Shown here in pieces: positions 42,530 through 47,135 of a DNA stretch of 47,135 bases (the stretch's first letter is position 1; every line of letters starts with the position of its first letter). This DNA is from Vibrio sp. Hep-1b-8 (GTDB taxonomy: Bacteria; Pseudomonadota; Gammaproteobacteria; Enterobacterales; Vibrionaceae): contig NZ_QEWN01000012.1 of the NCBI RefSeq assembly GCF_006124995.1, forward strand, positions 1-47,135. The letters are read 5' to 3'. The position numbers were made by a program, and so were the translations under genes. The notes under the pieces are model-generated. The model had not been told where the DNA came from. It searched no databases and was given only the letters and a program-made list of their open reading frames with translations.

Positions 42530-42844
42530 ATGCTATTACCTAAGAACACCTTCGAAGCACTGCAAATTCCAAATATGATGTTACATCATATGAGTATTAA
42601 ACTACTTGAGGACCAGGGGTTTAGCGAATCTGAAGCAAGAAAAATCATTGAGGTAGAAGTCTATTTATTAAGCCTAAGAGACACACGCAAGATTCGTAAT
42701 CAAGTGAACCGGCACGAATACACTTTCGAGCGAGCGATGCTCAAGATTCTGAAGCAAAAACAACGTCAATATTTCTTCATATTGTTACAACAATTTTGGG
42801 AAGCTCAAGTCCGAAATTACGAAGAAAAGGCTAAGCCATCTTAA
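42530..42844 (+). CDS. Hypothetical protein, 104 residues
   Basis: I do not recognise this protein. It starts MLLPKNTFEALQIPNMMLHH behind a GAGAG ribosome-binding site; a TTG two codons upstream is also open. It is helical and highly charged (SEARKIIEVEVYLLSLRDTRKIRNQV, then ERAMLKILKQKQRQYFFILL), with no signal peptide, membrane helix or cysteines. The basic, helical composition would suit nucleic-acid or protein binding, but this is only a guess. It follows the response regulator on the same strand. Confidence 0.65.
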   Translation: MLLPKNTFEALQIPNMMLHHMSIKLLEDQGFSESEARKIIEVEVYLLSLRDTRKIRNQVNRHEYTFERAMLKILKQKQRQYFFILLQQFWEAQVRNYEEKAKPS

Positions 42845-42922
42845 TTCTTTAACGGTATCAAAAGCTAAAGTAAAAAAGGGAGTTTTCACTAAAAGAAGTT
42901 CATATAAACAGGTGAGGGCATT

Positions 42923-43123
42923 ATGTGTACAGATACAATAAAAATGTTGGCAATGAACCGGTTTCACCCAGTAAGAGTGCCTTATCAAAATGTATCCCGA
43001 CAGGCTATCTGCTGTATGCGACGCTCAATAATGTTGACACGCTATTATTCTAAAGGGCAAAACTTCTATTGGTTTTGCTTAAGTTGTCACTCTATTACCC
43101 TTGATCGGACAGAGCATTATTAG
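42923..43123 (+). CDS. Hypothetical small cysteine-containing protein, 66 residues
   Basis: An unknown small protein with GAGGG at a good distance before ATG. It carries two cysteine pairs, CC in QAICCMRR and CxxC in WFCLSCHS, which could form a small zinc site together with the nearby His. Twelve aromatic or basic residues in the middle (RYYSKGQNFYWF) stand out. It lies 78 bases after the preceding unknown gene and ends before a good hairpin terminator, which supports a real gene. Confidence 0.5.
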   Translation: MCTDTIKMLAMNRFHPVRVPYQNVSRQAICCMRRSIMLTRYYSKGQNFYWFCLSCHSITLDRTEHY

Positions 43124-43145
43124 TCTGACTTTACACTTCTGAATT

Positions 43146-43182
43146 ATTCACTCAATTTGGTAGCGATTGAGTGAATGATTTT
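43146..43182 (+). terminator. Hairpin terminator after the small unknown genes
   Basis: ATTCACTCAAT and ATTGAGTGAAT pair perfectly across a nine-base loop and are followed by GATTTTA. Confidence 0.6.
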
Positions 43183-43288
43183 AGTAACTATACCCGGCTT
43201 TGATTCGTGTTTTCTTAGTTGTCATTGTCCACCTCGTTAGTAAATATACTCACTTAACACAGTGTCCAAGACTTCTGGAGCGGTTCGG
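43181..43288 (-). mobile_element. IS3-family left-end remnant
   Basis: Read on the minus strand there is a terminal-repeat-like GAACCGCTCCAGAAGTCTTG, then GGACAC, then AGGTGG before ATG ACA ACT AAG AAA. The start MTTKKTRIK is the usual beginning of IS3-type OrfA, but it runs into GYSY and a stop after 14 codons. Only the outer end of the element has survived. The plus-strand gene that follows begins just beyond it. Confidence 0.6.
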
Positions 43289-43421
43289 CCGAGATTCACA
43301 CATAAAAGCCTTACAAAATAAAAGTGTAGGAAAACTCTTATTTCTTTTGGTTGATCTTGAGTACACAAGTAAGCCGCAATACTATTCACCCTCTTTTCAG
43401 CACAGTATAAAGGTTTCATTA

Positions 43422-45128
43422 ATGAACGTAAATTTTAACAAAATGCTATTTATTCTAGTTATTATGTTATCTGCATGCAGTGAGGAAAGTGATGTTAAGC
43501 GACTATCTGTTGATGGTGATAATAACCCTTCAACAGATGGCGGAACCCCTCCAGTTGTGATATCAGATTATCCATGGACTTCAAACGATGGTGGGGAGTT
43601 TTTAAGTGTAAATAGTATTGATTATAAGACTAATGATAGTTTAAAACTAATTGATGTTACAGTCTTACAAACCGAAAATTTCGTTAAGTTGAATTCAAAT
43701 GGAAAACAAGTTTATAGATTTGATGATATTGATATTATTGATTTAGGTTCAAATCAGTTTGAAGTAATAAATAATACTCCTGATAGAATTAACAAAATGT
43801 TGGTCAAGACAAATGAGCATGACAATCCTGTTTTGGTTTCAATGGATATCACGCTTCAACCATTCAGTAAGTCTGAGATATTATTTAGTGAAAATGTTAC
43901 TAGTGTTTCTTTCTATAATACGTTAGGGATGTTTTTACCCCAAATAACTTTGGCTGGAGAAATGTCCTCTGAGGAAGGTAAATTATGTTCAACTCCTTGC
44001 TATTCAGATCCAGATGCTCAGCAAAGCAGTGTGTATTGGGTTCTTTCTAGTAACTTACATAAAGCGCTTAACCACAAAGCTCTCTTACCTGAACTATTAC
44101 GTTACTATCGTGAGCATGGATGTACAGATTATCCGAGCGCTTGTGCTAGTAATGGTGAAAGTGTTGCGAATATAAACTATATGAAAATGGGAGTTAAGGG
44201 GCATAAACTTACCTTGAAAACGCTTTCAGGTCCTTATTCTAATGAGGGAGTTGGGGGCGGAGGTACGCCTAATCTAGATGACATTCAAACCAATAGTTCG
44301 GGGTGGGCGTCAATTTGGACCGACTATATTACAGCTGGTGTAGCATCTTTTAGACCTTTTGACCTGAGAACTCAGAAAACCTTATTCCACGAAAGTGCAC
44401 ATGGATATGGTTACAATCATTATTCAGGTATGACATATGGTTTTGCAGATTATTATGGTAAAGAGTTTTTAAGTGCCTATTTTGATGATAAAGATATAAC
44501 GGGTGTAAGTTATTTAAATCCAGCATCTATTGTCCCAGTATTAGTCGAGTCCAAAAATAATCATTTGAAGTACAAAATTTTTACTCTTGAGGAAAATTAT
44601 GATTACACTAGGGTTTTTTCACGCGTTATTACAGAAGAAAAAATTTCTAGAAAGGATAGATTTTTCGTAGAAAATGGCTCTCTTTACTATGAACTTAATT
44701 TAAATGAATCTCCGACTAGCTCTGTTGTCATCCAATTTTATGATGATTCGAGTAACTTTGTGTTTAGCACACGAGAAATATCTGAATTTCACCAACCTAA
44801 ACCAATTATTGTTGATGGAGTTGATTTGAATTACTATGAACTATCTAATAAGGTAACTCAAGGTCGAAATTTTATTCACGTCAATAGTATTTGTAGCAAA
44901 TACATTCCAGGAAGTATAGGGGCTACAAAAAACAACTATAGCGATCTTTGGAATTCAAATGATTTTGACGCATCCTTATTAAATTCTACTTATTATATTT
45001 CTAGTAATATGTCTCAAACCAATAAGAGATGGAAAATTAATATGAAGGATACCTTGACATTGAACATGACTAGCGAAGATAGATATACTCCTTTTGGGAT
45101 GGAGGATAGCTTACTCTGTGTAAATTGA
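43422..45128 (+). CDS. Putative lipoprotein zinc metalloprotease
   Basis: A 568-residue protein from ATG 43422 (AAAGG upstream). An open frame continues upstream into the IS3 remnant and is not used. The signal peptide ends in a lipobox, LSAC (Cys19), followed by Ser, so it is probably an outer-membrane lipoprotein. A Gly/Pro/Thr-rich spacer (about 30-45) precedes the main domain. Residues 323-333 read HESAHGYGYNH, the HExxHxxGxxH zinc site of metzincins, followed at once by YSGMTYGFADYYGKEFL; the HYxG after the third His recalls M66 (StcE/TagA-like) enzymes. Several cysteines (CSTPC, CTDYPSAC, and C near the end) could form disulfides. The gene is very AT-rich compared with the backbone. Substrate unknown. 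It might be surface exposed and could act on host glycoproteins or on rival cells. Confidence 0.72.
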   Translation: MNVNFNKMLFILVIMLSACSEESDVKRLSVDGDNNPSTDGGTPPVVISDYPWTSNDGGEFLSVNSIDYKTNDSLKLIDVTVLQTENFVKLNSNGKQVYRFDDIDIIDLGSNQFEVINNTPDRINKMLVKTNEHDNPVLVSMDITLQPFSKSEILFSENVTSVSFYNTLGMFLPQITLAGEMSSEEGKLCSTPCYSDPDAQQSSVYWVLSSNLHKALNHKALLPELLRYYREHGCTDYPSACASNGESVANINYMKMGVKGHKLTLKTLSGPYSNEGVGGGGTPNLDDIQTNSSGWASIWTDYITAGVASFRPFDLRTQKTLFHESAHGYGYNHYSGMTYGFADYYGKEFLSAYFDDKDITGVSYLNPASIVPVLVESKNNHLKYKIFTLEENYDYTRVFSRVITEEKISRKDRFFVENGSLYYELNLNESPTSSVVIQFYDDSSNFVFSTREISEFHQPKPIIVDGVDLNYYELSNKVTQGRNFIHVNSICSKYIPGSIGATKNNYSDLWNSNDFDASLLNSTYYISSNMSQTNKRWKINMKDTLTLNMTSEDRYTPFGMEDSLLCVN

Positions 45129-45540
45129 TTGGTAGGCGATCACCCGATGACCTTTAGCTATTGCAATTTGGGCAAATTCAATTGGAAGCGCATTGCGCCA
45201 CAAGAGAGTCGAGCTTTGGCATTAAACAATTAAGATATTCTGACATTGTTTAATTCTTCTACACTGTGTGCCGATTAATTAACTTTACCAGTTCTATCTT
45301 TCGTTGTTAATATTATTGCTCACTGTCGACTCGATATGATAGAACTTGTTGAAGAGTTCGCAAGTATTATCCAAAGCGGTCGTATCCTCGGTTGTTCCTG
45401 ATTTAATTAAGACGGAGATTTGCGTGACAGATTGTGTTGTGTAAAGAAATGATTTAGGTATAAATTCTGACGTTAATATAAGAAATATCATGCTTAACAT
45501 TGTTGTAGGAACGTGTATTTTATATGTTCAGGAGGTAACA
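45129..45540. other. AT-rich intergenic stretch
   Basis: About 410 bases. No gene on the plus strand. A 68-codon minus-strand frame (45294-45500) lacks a ribosome-binding site and shows no family features, so I leave it uncalled. The promoter of the next small gene should lie near its right end. Confidence 0.45.
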
Positions 45541-45765
45541 ATGGTCAAACAACAGTTTCGATACAAAGGATTTGTAATTTCCTACTTCGATGGACAATAC
45601 CATCTTACGATCCGGGATGTTAAAAGCGGAAAGAGCAAAACGTACAAGCGTCCTGAAATTCACTCATTAATCACAATTATTGATAACATCAGACGTTTTG
45701 AGACCCCTCCTCCCTCAGAACCTGAAACAAAGCGAGGCCGTTTTTGGACCACCCAATTAAAGTAA
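45541..45765 (+). CDS. Hypothetical basic small protein, 74 residues
   Basis: An unknown protein starting MVKQQFRYKGFVISYFDGQY with a perfect AGGAGG five bases upstream. It is basic (many Lys/Arg: KSGKSKTYKRPEIHS) and predicted to be mainly beta strand at first, then helix, with a Pro-rich tail (PPPSEPETKRGRFW). The size and charge recall small regulators or DNA-mimic-like phage and plasmid proteins, but I cannot assign a family. It lies 51 bases before the ANR-type gene on the same strand and probably shares a transcript with it. Confidence 0.7.
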   Translation: MVKQQFRYKGFVISYFDGQYHLTIRDVKSGKSKTYKRPEIHSLITIIDNIRRFETPPPSEPETKRGRFWTTQLK

Positions 45766-45816
45766 GCTTAATGATTGTTTTTATGTCGAAAGTTCATACT
45801 CTTTTATAGGTGAAAA

Positions 45817-46047
45817 ATGCAGCTAGATACATTGACACAACTGTCTTACAACGAACTTTCACAACAGGCAGCTCTATTTGAAAGGCAAAAGCAATGGAGT
45901 GCGGCGGCAGAGTATTGGCAATACGCCGAAGAGAAAGCCAAAAATGGAGACAATAAAAAATGGGCAGTTTGTCGTAAGGCGTTTTGTATCAATCGTTATT
46001 ATTACTCCCAAAAATCAACCAAGCGACCAAATGTCATTGTCATTTAG
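45817..46047 (+). CDS. ANR-family small transcriptional regulator
   Basis: A 76-residue protein. LSQQAALFERQKQWSAAAEY, WQYAEEKAKNGDNKKWAVCR and KAFCINR form the pattern A..[FY]ER...W..A...W..A...A......WA..R..[FY]C that I know from the ANR family (Aar and relatives). Those small proteins bind and restrain AraC/XylS-type virulence activators. No AraC-type gene is in this window, so the partner would be encoded elsewhere. The ribosome-binding site is weak (AGGTG). The last codons overlap one arm of a long hairpin. Confidence 0.72.
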   Translation: MQLDTLTQLSYNELSQQAALFERQKQWSAAAEYWQYAEEKAKNGDNKKWAVCRKAFCINRYYYSQKSTKRPNVIVI

Positions 46048-46060
46048 CCGCTTGGTTGAT
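46014..46060 (+). terminator. Long-stem hairpin at the end of the ANR gene
   Basis: ATCAACCAAGCG and CGCTTGGTTGAT pair perfectly over twelve bases across a 23-base loop. The left arm lies inside the coding sequence. There is no U tract, so this may be an mRNA 3' stabiliser or a Rho-type end rather than a plain intrinsic terminator. Confidence 0.5.
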
Positions 46061-46376
46061 TGAACGGTTTTGTATTAAGCGTTAACGGCTTCTTTCAGTG
46101 TTTTACCCGCGAAACCTCGTTACAAAACAAATAACTGGAAGCAGCCTTCTGAGAACAAAGGCATCCTCGTAACTTAGCGGTAGGTTGCCAGAAGCTCTAG
46201 GGCTCCGAAAAAACGCTATGGCTACCATAAGCGCTCGCTATCATCACAGCGCAGAACAAGCTGACAGGACAAGGCATGCCTGAAAATCAGTATCGAGTAC
46301 AACCCAGATAGTGCGCTCACTGAAACCAGAACCAATGCGAAACTCCTCTCTATGAATTGTCGCTTAGTTAACCGAG
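46061..46376. other. Non-coding stretch with a possible HU-like tail fragment
   Basis: About 315 bases with frequent stops in all frames. On the minus strand 46075-46119 reads RGFAGKTLKEAVNA and a stop, similar to the C-terminal end of HU proteins (F.AGKALKDAVN), but a stop codon lies directly upstream. It could be the last trace of a DNA-binding protein gene or chance. Confidence 0.35.
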
Positions 46377-46813
46377 TCACTTGCCAGTCTCTGGATCTAA
46401 CGGGGTACTACGATACTCTTCACCAGCTAAAATATCGTAGTGAATCACGGTGTCGCTATTGAACTGAGAAAAATCAAAGTAGATACTGTAAGCATTGAAA
46501 ACGACTAAATCCGCTTGTTTATCCCTTATTTCTCCATTCGTATAAAAACTGCATGCTAAGCCAGATGACCACTCATTTAAATCTTCGTAATATCGAGTAC
46601 GACAATCTTTGGCTTCAATTGTAGAATCTAAGTCTATCGGTTTGTTGTAATATTTTGTGCCTGATTGGGGAATACGTAGTTGGGCAAAACCTACTGTATC
46701 AAATGCGTTATAGGCTTGAACTGTTATATTCCCCAAGTTTACTTCACAATCAAACGAGTCTTGATATTGCTGGAAAGGAATGCGCAATTCATACCTGTTT
46801 GGGTCGTTGGAGA
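46377..46813 (-). pseudogene. Unknown gene interrupted by an IS66-family element (3' part)
   Basis: The minus-strand frame is open from the IS boundary and reads LSNDPNRYELRIPFQQYQDS, then FDCEVNLGNITVQAYNAFDT, TKYYNKPIDLDSTIEAKDCR, LACSFYTNGEIRDKQADLVV and ends ILAGEEYRSTPLDPETGK. No start codon with a ribosome-binding site exists at its beginning; TTG 46787 is the only nearby option. Paired cysteines and beta-rich, Tyr-rich sequence suggest an exported protein. I do not recognise the family. The 5' part should lie beyond the IS, outside the window. Confidence 0.7.
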
Positions 46814-47135
46814 GTAAGCGTTCACCAGCACCGTGTTGACTAAGTGTTTAGGTAAAAACTCGTGTGTTTAAGATCGAGCACATTTGGGTACGGCTGCTGA
46901 CGAACAACAGCATTGACTATGCGTGAAAGCGTATCAAGTGACGATATCTTTCGCTTTTTACAAGTTTCGATTAGCGAGTGTAGGCGGTCTCGGAACTTGT
47001 CGCCTGCATCCGAGGTAGTGCCGTAGCTGATTTTTCTTTGAATAACAAAGCCACGAAGCCGGCGTTCAGCTTCATTGTTGGTCAATGGTATTTTGGGGTT
47101 AGTTAAGAACAACCACAAGCTTGGGCTATGCTCAT
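46814..47135 (-). mobile_element. IS66-family element, one end inside the window
   Basis: The element starts with GTAAGCGTTCACCAGCACCG, matching the GTAAGCG end typical of IS66-family inverted repeats, 26 bases past the transposase stop codon. The rest runs off the right edge. IS66 elements duplicate eight bases of target, so the copy here should be 46806-46813 (GTTGGAGA). Confidence 0.85.
46840..47135 (-). CDS. tnpC: IS66-family transposase TnpC, C-terminal part
   Basis: The frame is open through the right edge of the window. LTNNEAERRLRGFVIQRKIS, then YGTTSDAGDKFRDRLHSLIE and TCKKRKISSLDTLSRIVNAV are the hallmark end of the IS66 DDE transposase, including the catalytic Glu in NNEAER. It ends HTSFYLNT with TAG at 46840-46842. 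The N-terminal zinc-finger and first catalytic Asp residues are outside the window. Confidence 0.95.
   Translation of the reverse strand, partial: EHSPSLWLFLTNPKIPLTNNEAERRLRGFVIQRKISYGTTSDAGDKFRDRLHSLIETCKKRKISSLDTLSRIVNAVVRQQPYPNVLDLKHTSFYLNT

Noticed and set aside
43237..43419. 60-codon minus-strand frame before the protease gene
   Set aside because: It overlaps the IS3-type end in another frame and has no protein-like features.
45294..45500. 68-codon minus-strand frame
   Set aside because: No ribosome-binding site, low-complexity Ser/Thr/Asn composition and no recognisable motif; left as uncalled.
46014..46180. Integron attC (VCR-like) site near the small genes
   Set aside because: A long stem exists, but the paired GTTRRRY and RYYYAAC core boxes and a repeated copy elsewhere in the window are missing.
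1..47135. CRISPR arrays, tRNA or rRNA genes
   Set aside because: No regularly spaced repeats, tRNA cloverleaf cores or rRNA signatures were seen on either strand.

Overview
The window looks like the primary chromosome of a Vibrio species. The backbone gene order (mlaA, two fadL genes, an ECF sigma/anti-sigma pair, fadIJ, a YdjA-type nitroreductase, the LysR gene aphB, rssB, ybaN, apt, dnaX, ybaB, recR) is, from memory, the one seen around VC1042-VC1056 of V. cholerae. The LysR protein is recognisably AphB. No database search was run, so all family names rest on motifs, lengths and gene order.

Region 1 (1-9.3 kb) is a lipid block. It holds the 3' part of the MlaA lipoprotein gene, two FadL outer-membrane fatty-acid channels on the minus strand, an overlapping sigma-70/DUF3379 anti-sigma pair on the minus strand, and the beta-oxidation operon fadIJ on the plus strand. 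A near-perfect FadR operator sits on the predicted fadI transcription start. Between the sigma gene and fadI lies an orphan, highly structured stretch ending in an intrinsic terminator, a good candidate small RNA. Region 2 (9.3-18 kb) is housekeeping and regulation: nitroreductase, aphB, rssB, a 43-codon membrane peptide gene, ybaN, apt, dnaX (with an E. coli-like programmed -1 frameshift site), ybaB, recR, aqpZ and a YkgJ-type cysteine-cluster gene.

Region 3 (18-40.3 kb) begins with about 0.6 kb of AT-rich non-coding DNA carrying palindromes, then a complete type VI secretion system in the order known from the large V. cholerae cluster: an exported Sel1/TPR-like protein, tssB, tssC, tssE, tssF, tssG, fha, tssJ, tssK, tssL, tssH(clpV), vasH, tagO(vasI), tssA(vasJ), tssM(vasK), tagA(vasL). 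Sheath, baseplate, membrane complex, ATPase and sigma-54 activator are all present. Hcp (TssD) and VgrG (TssI) are absent and must be encoded elsewhere. The kinase/phosphatase pair PpkA/PppA is also absent, and the FHA protein has lost its usual phosphothreonine-binding residues.

Region 4 (40.3 kb to the end) starts with the backbone gene ycgN, then an orphan PAAR spike-tip gene on the minus strand, then a patchy, mostly AT-rich accessory region. This holds transposase debris (an IS5-like and an IS3-like remnant and the end of an IS66-family element that has cut a gene in two), a LuxR-type response regulator, several small unknown proteins, an ANR-family small regulator, and a large lipoprotein with an HExxHxxGxxH zinc-protease motif. 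It looks like a hot spot for gene turnover beside the T6SS.
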